Assembly: GCA_049587715.1 (NCBI GenBank)
Contig: JBAVEL010000100.1
Span: forward strand, 1 to 47,029
Length of the DNA: 47,029 nt
Reading direction: 5' to 3'
Source: JBAVEL01 sp049587715
GTDB taxonomy: Bacteria > Bacteroidota > Ignavibacteria > UBA10030 > UBA6906
In this document: in pieces, positions 7,285 to 15,644 of the stretch
Numbering within the stretch: the stretch's first letter is position 1
Layout of the letters: every line of letters begins with the position of its first letter
Program-made: the position numbers and the translations under genes
The notes under the pieces: model-generated
Seen by the model: the letters and a program-made list of their open reading frames with translations, nothing else
What the model was told of the DNA's origin: nothing
The model's database searches: none

Positions 7285-8478
7285 ATGCCGATGCTGGATG
7301 GAATACGGGTCCTGGATCTGACAAACGTCCTGTCGGGTCCCTTCGCCACGCTCCACCTCTCCCTCCTGGGGGCGGAGGTCATCAAGATCGAGAACCCCGT
7401 GGACGGGGACCTGGCCCGGAAGCTGGGAAACGTGCCCGCCCTGAACGAGCGGCTCATGGGAACCAGCTTCCTGGCGCAGAACGCCAACAAGAAGTCGGTG
7501 ACCCTGAACCTGAAGGACCCGGAGGCAAAGGATCTCTTCCTCCGGCTGGTGGACACCGCCGATGTGCTGGTGGAGAACTTCCGTCCGGATGTCATGGGGC
7601 GGCTGGGGCTGGGTTATGCCGTGCTGGCCCCCCGGAATCCGCGTCTGATCTACTGCGCCATCTCGGGCTTCGGCCAGACGGGGCCCGATGCCCTGAAGCC
7701 CGCCTACGACCAGATTATCCAGGGACTCAGCGGAGAGATGGACGTCAACGGCGATGAGCGTCTGCATCCCCTCCGGGCCGGCTTCCCGGTGTGCGACACG
7801 GTGGGGGGACTCAACGCCGCGTTCGCCTTGATGGCCGCCCTCTATCACAGGGAACGGACCGGCGAGGGACAATTCGTCGACGTTGCCCTGCTCGATTCCA
7901 TCATGCCCCTGATGGGGTGGGTGGCGGCCAATCTCCTGATCGGGCGCCAGGCCCCCGTCCCCATGGGGAACGACAATTTCACCGCCGCCCCCTCCGGAAC
8001 ATTTGCCACGCAGGACGGCTACATCAACATTGCCGCCAACAAGCAGGAGCAGTGGGAAGCGGTGGCAGACGTGCTGGGCCTGCCGGCTCTGAAGGAGGAT
8101 CCGCGGTTCCAGAAGCGGGATGACCGGAAGAAGAACCGGCATCTGCTGACGCCCCTCCTGGAGGAGAGCCTCAGGATGAAACCGACGGCCGTATGGGTGG
8201 AGGAGTTGAATGCGCGGGGAGTCCCTTCCGGGGCCATCCTGGACCTGGCGGCCGCCCTGGACCAGGAACAGGTCCGCCACCGGGGCACGGTGGTGTCCGT
8301 CTCCGCTCCGGACATCGGGGAGCTGAAGCTCTTCACCCTGACGGCCAGGTTCTCCAGGACGCCCGGCGCGCTCACCTCCCCGCCGCCGGCGCTCTCGGCC
8401 CACACGGAGGAGGTTCTGGGGGAGCTGGGGGTCGGGGTGGAGGAGATCGCCCGGCTCCGCAAGAAGGGGGCGGTGTAG
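7285..8478 (+). CDS. Family III (CaiB/BaiF) CoA-transferase
   Basis: A 397-residue family III CoA-transferase. It starts with LDGIRVLDLTNVLSGPFAT, has the LGAEVIKIENP segment, and carries the catalytic aspartate Asp171 in CDTVGG. That residue forms the acyl-aspartyl intermediate in this family. GTFATQDGYI near 255 is the usual lid region. These enzymes move CoA between carboxylic acids without ATP; succinyl-CoA is a common donor. It lies between the lyase and the dehydratase genes, as expected for an enzyme that activates the dehydratase product for cleavage or, in reverse, saves the thioester. GGAAGGA at 7274-7280 precedes the chosen ATG by four bases; another ATG six bases later is possible. 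Confidence 0.85.
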   Translation: MPMLDGIRVLDLTNVLSGPFATLHLSLLGAEVIKIENPVDGDLARKLGNVPALNERLMGTSFLAQNANKKSVTLNLKDPEAKDLFLRLVDTADVLVENFRPDVMGRLGLGYAVLAPRNPRLIYCAISGFGQTGPDALKPAYDQIIQGLSGEMDVNGDERLHPLRAGFPVCDTVGGLNAAFALMAALYHRERTGEGQFVDVALLDSIMPLMGWVAANLLIGRQAPVPMGNDNFTAAPSGTFATQDGYINIAANKQEQWEAVADVLGLPALKEDPRFQKRDDRKKNRHLLTPLLEESLRMKPTAVWVEELNARGVPSGAILDLAAALDQEQVRHRGTVVSVSAPDIGELKLFTLTARFSRTPGALTSPPPALSAHTEEVLGELGVGVEEIARLRKKGAV

Positions 8479-8529
8479 AGGGCCGGCGGGGTGAGCCTGC
8501 ACGCACAATCATTCACGAAGGGTGCACGC

Positions 8530-9825
8530 ATGGGAATGACCGTTGTCGAGAAGATCCTCGCCCGCGCGGCGGGCCGGTCCTCGGTGAAGGCGGGAGATGT
8601 GGTGGAGCCGGCCGTGGACCTGGCCATGTCCCACGAGAACGCCGCGCTGGTGATCAACCAGTTTACCGAGGTGTTCCGGGGGACCGGACATGAGCCGCGG
8701 GTCTGGGATCCCGCGCGCATTGCCATCATCTTTGATCACAGGGTTCCGGCGGAGTCCCCCAAGACGGCCACCAATCAGAAAAAGGTGCGCGATTTTGTGG
8801 CCCGTCACGGCATTGCCCGCTTTCACGACATCCGGGGGGATACCGGCGGCATCTGCCACCAGATCCTGCCCGAGAACGGTTACGTCCTTCCCGGCACGGT
8901 GGTGGTGGGAACGGACTCGCATACGACCAGCCACGGCGCCCTGGGGGCATTTGCCTTCGGTGTCGGAGCAACCGAGATGGCCGCCGTCTGGACCCTCGGG
9001 GTGGCGCTGAACGTGGAAGTACCCGCCACGATCATGGTCCGGGTGGCCGGCTCCTTCCCCCCGCATGTGGGTCCCAAGGATCTCATCCTGCACCTGGTGG
9101 GGAAGCTGACGGCCGAGGGCGCCAATTTCAGGGTCATCGAGTTCGGAGGGGCCGCCGTTGCCTCCATGTCCACCTCCGGCCGGCTGGTTCTCTGCAACAT
9201 GTCCGTGGAGGCGGGCGCCACCTCGGGCATCGTGGCGGCCGACGCCGAGACGTTCCGCTATCTCCGGGAAGAGGCGGGTGTGCCGCGTCCCCCCTCTCCC
9301 GTGGTCTCGGATGTCGATGCGCAGTTTGAGCGGGTCCTGGATGTGGACATCGGCGCTCTGGAGCCCCAGCTCGCGTGTCCGCACACGGTGGACAATGTGC
9401 ACCCCGTCGGCAAAGCGGCGGGGACGCGTGTGCACCAGATCGTGATCGGCTCCTGCACCAACGGCCGCCTGGACGATCTGGAGGCGGCCGCCCGGATCCT
9501 GCGGGGGAAGAGAGTGGCGACGGGCGTGAGGATGCTCGTGTTCCCGGCCTCCGGTCGGATCTACCGGCACGCGCTGGAGAAGGGGTACGTGGCGGATCTT
9601 GTGGGGGCAGGGGCGGTGGTCATGAACCCCGGGTGCGGCCCCTGCCTCGGCGTTCACGAGGGGGCCCTGGGAGACGGGGAGGTCGCCCTCTCCACAACGA
9701 ACCGGAACTTCAAGGGGCGCATGGGGAATCCCGCCTCCGAGGTGTATCTCTGTTCCCCCGCCGTGGCCGCCGCCTCGGCCCTGACCGGAGTGATTACCGA
9801 TCCGCGCGAAGGAAAGGAGTGCTGA
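8530..9825 (+). CDS. Aconitase-family hydro-lyase, large (Fe-S) subunit (LeuC/HacA-like)
   Basis: A 431-residue large subunit of a two-part hydro-lyase related to isopropylmalate isomerase and homoaconitase. It has Asp69-His70, the GTDSHT motif (127-132), and three [4Fe-4S] ligands: Cys309 in GSCTNGR plus Cys369 and Cys372 in NPGCGPC. The compact size and the separate small subunit are typical of the archaeal-type LeuC/HacA/DmdA group, not of single-chain aconitase. Family members isomerise or hydrate isopropylmalate, citramalate, homocitrate, dimethylmalate or citrate-like acids. No leuA or leuB-type neighbours support plain leucine synthesis here. An in-frame ATG six bases later is an alternative start. 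Confidence 0.85.
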   Translation: MGMTVVEKILARAAGRSSVKAGDVVEPAVDLAMSHENAALVINQFTEVFRGTGHEPRVWDPARIAIIFDHRVPAESPKTATNQKKVRDFVARHGIARFHDIRGDTGGICHQILPENGYVLPGTVVVGTDSHTTSHGALGAFAFGVGATEMAAVWTLGVALNVEVPATIMVRVAGSFPPHVGPKDLILHLVGKLTAEGANFRVIEFGGAAVASMSTSGRLVLCNMSVEAGATSGIVAADAETFRYLREEAGVPRPPSPVVSDVDAQFERVLDVDIGALEPQLACPHTVDNVHPVGKAAGTRVHQIVIGSCTNGRLDDLEAAARILRGKRVATGVRMLVFPASGRIYRHALEKGYVADLVGAGAVVMNPGCGPCLGVHEGALGDGEVALSTTNRNFKGRMGNPASEVYLCSPAVAAASALTGVITDPREGKEC

Positions 9826-9827
9826 CC

Positions 9828-10337
9828 ATGGCAACCGTCGTGCTGCATCTGGGTGATGATGTCTCCACCGACGTGATTTATCCGGGCCGCTACATGGCAA
9901 CGGTGCTTCCCTCCGAGACGCCGCAGTTCGCCTTTGCCGACAACGCGGAGTTCAACGCCCGCCTGAAGCAGAAGCAGGTGCCGCCGGGGAGCGTGATCGT
10001 GGCGGGAAAGAACTTCGGATGCGGCTCCTCCCGGGAACAGGCCGTCTCCACGTTGAAGGGACACGAGCTCGTGATCGTGGCCCGGAGCTTTGCGCGCATC
10101 TTCCTGCAGAACGCGGTCAACCTCGGCCTGCGCGTGGTTTCCGCACCCGATGTGCAGGCCGCCGAGGGGGACGGGCTGGAGATCGGGGAGGACGTGGTCA
10201 TACACAAGGGCACCGGGGCCGTCTTTACGATCGAGCGGCTGCCCCCCGCCCGGCAGGCCGTCATCAACGCCGGCGGGCTGATTTCATACACCCGCCGGCG
10301 CCTTCTCGAGAAGCTGCGGGGATCGGCCCCCGGCTGA
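9828..10337 (+). CDS. Aconitase-family hydro-lyase, small subunit (LeuD/HacB-like)
   Basis: A 169-residue swivel-domain subunit that pairs with the preceding gene. It begins with DDVSTDVIYPGRY and contains the active-site signature GKNFGCGSSRE around 60-70. The substrate-contact loop that reads YLRT in homoaconitases and YLV-M/Y in isopropylmalate or citramalate isomerases reads Tyr22-Met-Ala-Thr here. The arginine that would bind the distal carboxylate of homoaconitate is therefore absent. The ribosome site (GGAAAGGAG, about 9811-9819) lies within the end of the large-subunit gene, with two bases between stop and start, so the two are coupled. Confidence 0.85.
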   Translation: MATVVLHLGDDVSTDVIYPGRYMATVLPSETPQFAFADNAEFNARLKQKQVPPGSVIVAGKNFGCGSSREQAVSTLKGHELVIVARSFARIFLQNAVNLGLRVVSAPDVQAAEGDGLEIGEDVVIHKGTGAVFTIERLPPARQAVINAGGLISYTRRRLLEKLRGSAPG

Positions 10338-10338
10338 A

Positions 10339-10358
10339 CCGGCGCCGCCGGCTTGTTT
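10339..10358 (+). terminator. Short weak hairpin after the dehydratase genes
   Basis: CCGGC (10339-10343) pairs with GCCGG (10347-10351) across a three-base loop and is followed by CTTGTTT. It could end or weaken transcription from the upstream block, but the stem is short. Confidence 0.35.
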
Positions 10359-10385
10359 GCATGGCAGGTCCGGGGAGCGTATCTT
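10357..10385 (+). promoter_or_regulatory. Candidate sigma-70 promoter for hemN
   Basis: TTGCAT (10357-10362) and TATCTT (10380-10385) are 17 bases apart. The -10 half matches four of six consensus positions and the -35 half three. The distance to the hemN ATG (10410) leaves only a short leader. This is a pattern match in a short gap, not proof. Confidence 0.3.
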
Positions 10386-10409
10386 GATCCGGGAGGAGGA
10401 AAGACCTGC

Positions 10410-11801
10410 ATGCAGGCGGATCTGTCCAGCGTGGACCTGGCGCTTCTGAAGAAGCACGACCGTCCGGGACCGCGGTATACCAGCTATCCCACGGCCCCGC
10501 TGTTCACGGGCTCCTTCACCGCGGCCGACTTCCTCGACTCCGTGCGTGCAACCAATCCGCCCCCCGCCGCGGGGGACATCTCCCTCTACGTCCATTTTCC
10601 CTTCTGCGACACCCTCTGCTACTTCTGCGGGTGCACCATGCTCATCACGCGGGATCGGGGACGCATTGCCGAGTACAATGCCTACCTGAAGAAGGAGATG
10701 GACCTTCTGGCCCCCCTGCTGGCTGCGGCCCGGCGCGTGACCCAGGTGCATTGGGGGGGAGGCACGCCCACCCACCTCACCCCCGGCGAGATCCTGGACC
10801 TTGCCGGGCATCTGGAGCGTTCCTTCCGCATGCACCCGGAGGCGGAGCGGAGCGTGGAGATCGACCCGCGGGAGCTGACCCGTCGGCATCTGGAGGCGCT
10901 CCGGCACGCGGGCTTCAGCCGCCTCAGCATGGGCATCCAGGATTTCCATCCCGGCGTGCAGGCGGCCGTGAACAGAGTGCAGGGCGAAGAGCTTGCCGCC
11001 AGGGTGTTTGCCTGGGCGCGCGAACTCGGCTTTGAGGGCGTCAACGCGGACCTCATCTACGGACTTCCTCTCCAGACGCCCGATTCGTTCCGGGAGACCG
11101 TGCAGCGCCTCGTGCGGTACCTCCCGGACCGGGTGGCCGTCTTCAACTACGCCCATGTTCCCTGGCTGAAGCCGCACCAGAAGCTGATCCGTGCCGAGGA
11201 TCTTCCCGCTCCGGACCGCAAGCTGGAGATTCTCAAGGCCACCATCGAGATGCTCACCGCAAGCGGATACGAGTACATCGGAATGGACCATTTCGCCCTG
11301 CCGGGAGACGAGCTGGCCCTGGCGCGCCGCGCCAGGACCCTCCAGCGGAACTTCCAGGGGTACTCCACCCGCGCGGGGGCCGATCTGTACGGCATCGGGA
11401 TGTCGGCCATCAGCCACTTCGGCGGCGTGTACGCGCAGAACACCAAGATGCTGAAGGAATACTACGCAGCGCTGGATGCGGGATCCCCCCCCACGCACGT
11501 GGGCTACCGCATGAACCGGGACGATATCATCCGGGAGCATGTCATCATGCGGCTGATGTGCGATCTGGAGGTCTCCTTTCCCGCCGTGGAGGAACGCTTC
11601 GGCATCCGGTTCCGGGAGTACTTTGCCGGCGAGCTTGGGAAGCTCCGGTCCTACGAAGAAGAGGGTCTGGTGGCCCTGGGCGAAGACTCCCTGACTGTGC
11701 GCGGAGCGGGATGCCTGCTCCTCAGAAACCTCGCCATGTGCTTCGATGCGTACCTTGAACAGATGGCCGCGGGCAAACCCGTCTTCTCCCGCACGGTCTG
11801 A
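10410..11801 (+). CDS. hemN: Oxygen-independent coproporphyrinogen III oxidase
   Basis: A 463-residue radical-SAM enzyme that decarboxylates coproporphyrinogen III to protoporphyrinogen IX in anaerobic haem synthesis. The diagnostic N-terminus RYTSYPTA (22-29) separates true HemN from HemW-like proteins. The cluster motif is Cys66-x3-Cys70-x2-Cys73 with an extra Cys75 in CDTLCYFCGC, followed by WGGGTPT. Length matches the E. coli enzyme (~457). A GGGAGGAGGAAAG site at 10391-10403 sets the ATG. Haem supply fits the multihaem NrfHA nitrite reductase downstream. Confidence 0.93.
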   Translation: MQADLSSVDLALLKKHDRPGPRYTSYPTAPLFTGSFTAADFLDSVRATNPPPAAGDISLYVHFPFCDTLCYFCGCTMLITRDRGRIAEYNAYLKKEMDLLAPLLAAARRVTQVHWGGGTPTHLTPGEILDLAGHLERSFRMHPEAERSVEIDPRELTRRHLEALRHAGFSRLSMGIQDFHPGVQAAVNRVQGEELAARVFAWARELGFEGVNADLIYGLPLQTPDSFRETVQRLVRYLPDRVAVFNYAHVPWLKPHQKLIRAEDLPAPDRKLEILKATIEMLTASGYEYIGMDHFALPGDELALARRARTLQRNFQGYSTRAGADLYGIGMSAISHFGGVYAQNTKMLKEYYAALDAGSPPTHVGYRMNRDDIIREHVIMRLMCDLEVSFPAVEERFGIRFREYFAGELGKLRSYEEEGLVALGEDSLTVRGAGCLLLRNLAMCFDAYLEQMAAGKPVFSRTV

Positions 11802-11851
11802 TCCGCGCCCGGGGGTGCGTCTTTGCGGGGGCTCCGATAATTCAGAAGGGG

Positions 11852-11871
11852 CTTTCCCAAAGTCGGGAAAG
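11852..11871. other. Perfect inverted repeat upstream of nifJ
   Basis: CTTTCCC (11852-11858) and GGGAAAG (11865-11871) form a perfect seven-base stem with a six-base loop in the 197-base gap between hemN and nifJ. It could be a terminator remnant of hemN or a dimeric regulator site. Beyond it the gap holds an isolated TTGACA at 11940-11945 with no good -10 partner. Confidence 0.35.
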
Positions 11872-11998
11872 GGGGGGCGGTGTGCGCGCCAAAGGGCCTG
11901 ATTCCCGCCCCCTGAGGGGCAGTGCGATTGGAATGATTCTTGACAAGCAGGGGCCGGAAGCAACTCCTTGCACCATCAACGTTTAGCACGGAAAAGCC

Positions 11999-14900
11999 AT
12001 GGCTGAACCCGGATCCACGCGCCGTCCGATGGTCACCATCGACGGCAATGAAGCCGCCGCGTACGTCGCGCACAAACTGAACGAGGTGATCGCCATCTAT
12101 CCCATTACTCCCTCTTCCAACATGGGGGAATGGGCCGACGAGTGGTCCGCCCTCGGAAGGAAGAACCTCTGGGGAACGGTTCCATCGGTGACCGAGATGC
12201 AGAGCGAGGGGGGGGCTGCCGGGGCGATACACGGAGCCCTCCAGGCGGGGGCTCTGGCCACCACCTTTACGGCGTCGCAGGGTCTGCTCCTGATGGTCCC
12301 CAACATGTTCAAGATCGCGGGGGAGCTCACCCCCACCGTCTTCCACGTGTCGGCGCGCGCGGTGGCCGCCCACGCCCTCTCCATATTCGGGGACCACAGC
12401 GACGTGATGGCGGCCCGGCAGACCGGGTTCGCGATGCTGGCCTCCAACTCCGTGCAGGAGGTGATGGATTTCGCCCTGATCTCCCAGGCGGCGACGCTGG
12501 AGGGGAGGGTCCCCGTCCTTCATTTCTTCGACGGTTTCCGCACCTCCCATGAGGTGATGAAGATCGAGCAGGTCGCGGACCAGGACATGCGCGCCATGAT
12601 CAGCGACGAGCTGATCCGCCGGCACCGGGAGCGGGCGCTCTCCCCCGAACATCCCGTCCTGCGCGGCTCCGCCCAGAACCCCGATGTGTTCTTCCAGGCG
12701 CGGGAGGCGGTGAACCCCTTCTATGCCGCCTTCCCGGGCGTTGTGGAGGAGGCGATGCGCCGCTTTGCGCGCCTGACCGGGAGGGAGTACCGGCTCTTCC
12801 AGTATGTCGGTTCCCCCGCCGCCGAACGCGTGCTGGTCCTGATGGGTTCCGGTGCCGAGGCGGCCCAGGAGACCGTGGAGTTCCTGAACGCGCGGGGGGA
12901 GAACGTGGGTCTGCTGAAGGTGCGCCTGTTCCGCCCCTTCTCGGTCCGGCACTTCCTGCAGGCCCTGCCCCCCGGGGTGCGGGCCGTTGCGGTCCTCGAC
13001 CGCACCAAGGAGCCCGGCGCCGCCGGCGAACCCCTCTACCAGGATGTGGTGACCTCCCTGGCCGAGGCCTTCTCGGCCGGGGAACGCCCCACTCTCCCCC
13101 GTGTGATCGGGGGCCGGTACGGCCTCTCTTCCAAGGAGTTCACCCCCGCGATGGTGAAGGCGGTCTTTGAGGAGCTGGCGCGCCCCGCGCCCCGGAACCA
13201 CTTCACGGTGGGAATCACCGACGACGTATCCGGCACGAGTCTCGAGGTGGACGGGACCTTTTCCACCGAGGGGCCCGAGGTCATCCGGGGGCTCTTCTAC
13301 GGGCTGGGAGCCGACGGGACCGTGGGAGCCAACAAGAACTCCATCAAGATCATCGGTGAAGACACGGACTTCTGGGCCCAGGGGTACTTTGTCTATGACT
13401 CCAAGAAGTCCGGCTCCACCACGACCTCCCATCTCCGCTTCGGTCCCAGGCCCCTGCACTCCACCTACCTGATCTCCAGCGCCAACTTTGTGGCGTGCCA
13501 CCAGTGGGTATTCCTGGAGAAGTACGATGTGCTGAAGACGGCGGCGCCGGGGAGCGTCTTCCTGCTGAACAGCTACTACGGTCCCGGGGAGGTCTGGGAC
13601 CGGCTCCCGCGGCACATCCAGGAGCAGCTCATCCGGAAGAAGATCCGGTTCTATGTCATCGACGGGTATAAGGTGGCGGCCCAGACGGGGATGGGGGGGC
13701 GCATCAACACCATCATGCAGACCTGCTTCTTCGCCATCTCGGGGGTGCTGCCGCGGGAGCAGGCCATCGAGGCTATCAAGAACTCCATCAAGAAGACCTA
13801 CGGACGGAAGGGGGACGAGATCGTCCGGCAGAACTTCGCCGCGGTGGACCAGACCCTGGCCAACCTCTTCGAGGTGCCGGTGCCGGCCGAGGTGACGAGC
13901 ACGCTCGGCATGCCCCCGGTGGTCTCGGAGGAGGCGCCGGAGTTTGTGAAGAACGTGACGGCGCGGATCATCGCCGGCTTCGGGGATTCTCTTCCCGTCA
14001 GCGCCTTTTCCTGCGACGGCACCTGGCCCGTGGCCACGGCCCGGTGGGAGAAGCGGAACATTGCCCTGGAGATTCCGGTGTGGGACGAGCGCTGGTGCAT
14101 CCAGTGCAACAAATGCGTCCTGGTCTGCCCGCACGCGGCGATCCGGGTGAAGGTGTGCGAGCCGTCCCTCCTGGCAGGGGCCCCCGCCACCTTCAAGACA
14201 ATGGAGTACAAGGGGCCGGAGTACAAGGGGATGCGGTACACCGTGCAGACGGCGCCCGAGGACTGCACGGGGTGCGGGATGTGCGTGGACGTGTGCCCCG
14301 CCAAGAACAAGACGGAGACCCGCCTGAAGGCCCTGAACATGGAAGCCCAGCCCCCGATCCGGGACAGGGAGCGGTCGCATTACGACTTTTTCCTTTCCCT
14401 CCCCGAGGTGGACAGGGCCACCATCAAGGCCGATTCCGTGAAGGGATCCCAGTTCTTCCAGCCCCTGTTCGAGTATTCCGGGGCCTGCGGCGGGTGCGGC
14501 GAAACCCCCTACGTAAAGCTGGCCAGCCAGCTCTTCGGAGACCGCATGGTGGTGGCCAACGCCACGGGATGCTCCTCCATCTACGGAGGGAACCTCCCCA
14601 CCACGCCCTGGGCCGTGAATCCCGACGGGCGCGGTCCGGCGTGGTCCAACTCCCTGTTCGAGGACAACGCCGAGTTCGGGCTGGGGATGTGTCTCACCAT
14701 CGACAAGCACAGGGAAATGGCCTCGGAGCTGGTCCGGGCCCTGTCGGCGCAGGTGGGGGAGGATCTGGTCTCGGCCCTCCTCGGAGCGGACCAGTCCACG
14801 GAGGCGGGCATCCGGGAGCAGCGCGTCCGTGTGGATCTGCTCCGGCGGAAGCTGGCTGCCGTCGGCACTCCCGAGGCCGCGAGCCTCGCCGGCATCGCCG

Positions 14901-15583
14901 ACATGCTCGTGAAGAAGAGCGTCTGGGTGATGGGAGGCGACGGCTGGGCCTACGACATCGGATACGGCGGGCTGGACCATGTCCTGGCTTCGGGGAAGAA
15001 CGTGAACATCCTGGTCCTGGACACCGAGGTCTACTCCAACACGGGCGGCCAGATGTCCAAGGCGACCCCGCGCTCCGCCGTGGCCAAGTTTGCGGCCGGA
15101 GGCAAGCCCATGGCCAAGAAGGACCTGGGCCTCATGGCGATGGCCTACGGCAACGTGTACGTGGCCCAGGTTGCCATGGGCTACAACGACCAGCAGTGCG
15201 TGCGGGCCTTTGTGGAGGCCGAGGCCTACGACGGTCCCTCCCTGATCATTGCCTATTCCCACTGCATCGCCCACGGCATCGACATGACCCGGGGACTCAT
15301 GAACCAGAAGATGGCGGTGGAGAGCGGGCACTGGCCCGTCTACCGGTACGACCCCCGCCTGGCGGCGGAGGGGAAGAACCCCCTCCGGCTGGACTGCAAG
15401 GCCCCCCGCATCCGGTTCGAGGAGTACGCATACCTGGAAACGCGCTACAAGATGCTCACCAAGAGCGATCCCGAGGGGGCGCGCCGGCTGATGGGCCTGG
15501 CGCAGGAGGATGTGGAGAGGCGGTGGCGGCTCTACGAGGGTATGGCGGGAGGGGCGGACGGAAAGGGGTCCCCGGCGGGCTGA
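11999..15583 (+). CDS. nifJ: Pyruvate:ferredoxin (flavodoxin) oxidoreductase, single-chain
   Basis: A full-length 1194-residue enzyme that interconverts pyruvate plus CoA and acetyl-CoA plus CO2 with ferredoxin or flavodoxin. The alpha-type domain starts with AYPITPSS-like IYPITPSSN near 33-41. Two ferredoxin motifs lie at Cys700-703-706-710 and Cys756-759-762-766. The TPP-proximal cluster uses Cys830, Cys833, Cys858 and Cys1089. The TPP motif GGDGWAYDIG near 980 ends in SNTGGQ. All six domains of the Desulfovibrio-type enzyme are present. It links acetyl-CoA from the upstream acyl-CoA lyase block to pyruvate and the malic enzyme downstream. Ribosome site GGAAAAG is modest. Confidence 0.95.
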   Translation: MAEPGSTRRPMVTIDGNEAAAYVAHKLNEVIAIYPITPSSNMGEWADEWSALGRKNLWGTVPSVTEMQSEGGAAGAIHGALQAGALATTFTASQGLLLMVPNMFKIAGELTPTVFHVSARAVAAHALSIFGDHSDVMAARQTGFAMLASNSVQEVMDFALISQAATLEGRVPVLHFFDGFRTSHEVMKIEQVADQDMRAMISDELIRRHRERALSPEHPVLRGSAQNPDVFFQAREAVNPFYAAFPGVVEEAMRRFARLTGREYRLFQYVGSPAAERVLVLMGSGAEAAQETVEFLNARGENVGLLKVRLFRPFSVRHFLQALPPGVRAVAVLDRTKEPGAAGEPLYQDVVTSLAEAFSAGERPTLPRVIGGRYGLSSKEFTPAMVKAVFEELARPAPRNHFTVGITDDVSGTSLEVDGTFSTEGPEVIRGLFYGLGADGTVGANKNSIKIIGEDTDFWAQGYFVYDSKKSGSTTTSHLRFGPRPLHSTYLISSANFVACHQWVFLEKYDVLKTAAPGSVFLLNSYYGPGEVWDRLPRHIQEQLIRKKIRFYVIDGYKVAAQTGMGGRINTIMQTCFFAISGVLPREQAIEAIKNSIKKTYGRKGDEIVRQNFAAVDQTLANLFEVPVPAEVTSTLGMPPVVSEEAPEFVKNVTARIIAGFGDSLPVSAFSCDGTWPVATARWEKRNIALEIPVWDERWCIQCNKCVLVCPHAAIRVKVCEPSLLAGAPATFKTMEYKGPEYKGMRYTVQTAPEDCTGCGMCVDVCPAKNKTETRLKALNMEAQPPIRDRERSHYDFFLSLPEVDRATIKADSVKGSQFFQPLFEYSGACGGCGETPYVKLASQLFGDRMVVANATGCSSIYGGNLPTTPWAVNPDGRGPAWSNSLFEDNAEFGLGMCLTIDKHREMASELVRALSAQVGEDLVSALLGADQSTEAGIREQRVRVDLLRRKLAAVGTPEAASLAGIADMLVKKSVWVMGGDGWAYDIGYGGLDHVLASGKNVNILVLDTEVYSNTGGQMSKATPRSAVAKFAAGGKPMAKKDLGLMAMAYGNVYVAQVAMGYNDQQCVRAFVEAEAYDGPSLIIAYSHCIAHGIDMTRGLMNQKMAVESGHWPVYRYDPRLAAEGKNPLRLDCKAPRIRFEEYAYLETRYKMLTKSDPEGARRLMGLAQEDVERRWRLYEGMAGGADGKGSPAG

Positions 15584-15644
15584 GGCACCCGGGGTCGCGC
15601 CCGGCGACGGAACCAATCACCCTTATTTGGACGGAATACCCGGC

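Noticed and set aside
4983..7595. An 870-codon minus-strand open frame over the dehydrogenase and lyase genes
   Set aside because: Low-complexity composition typical of antisense frames in high-GC genes; both plus-strand genes have clear motifs and ribosome sites.
10353..10409. A 19-residue N-terminal extension of hemN from TTG at 10353
   Set aside because: The ATG at 10410 has a strong ribosome site and the extension would cover the candidate promoter and the weak hairpin.
11931..11946. Sigma-54-like element (TGG to TTGA) upstream of nifJ
   Set aside because: The -12 GC is missing; a second candidate at 11955-11975 has the wrong spacing. Neither is convincing.
11651..15616. A 1321-codon open frame on the minus strand across nifJ
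   Set aside because: It is the antisense shadow of nifJ in GC-rich DNA. The protein is rich in His, Gly, Pro and Arg with no recognisable domain, while nifJ on the plus strand is complete.
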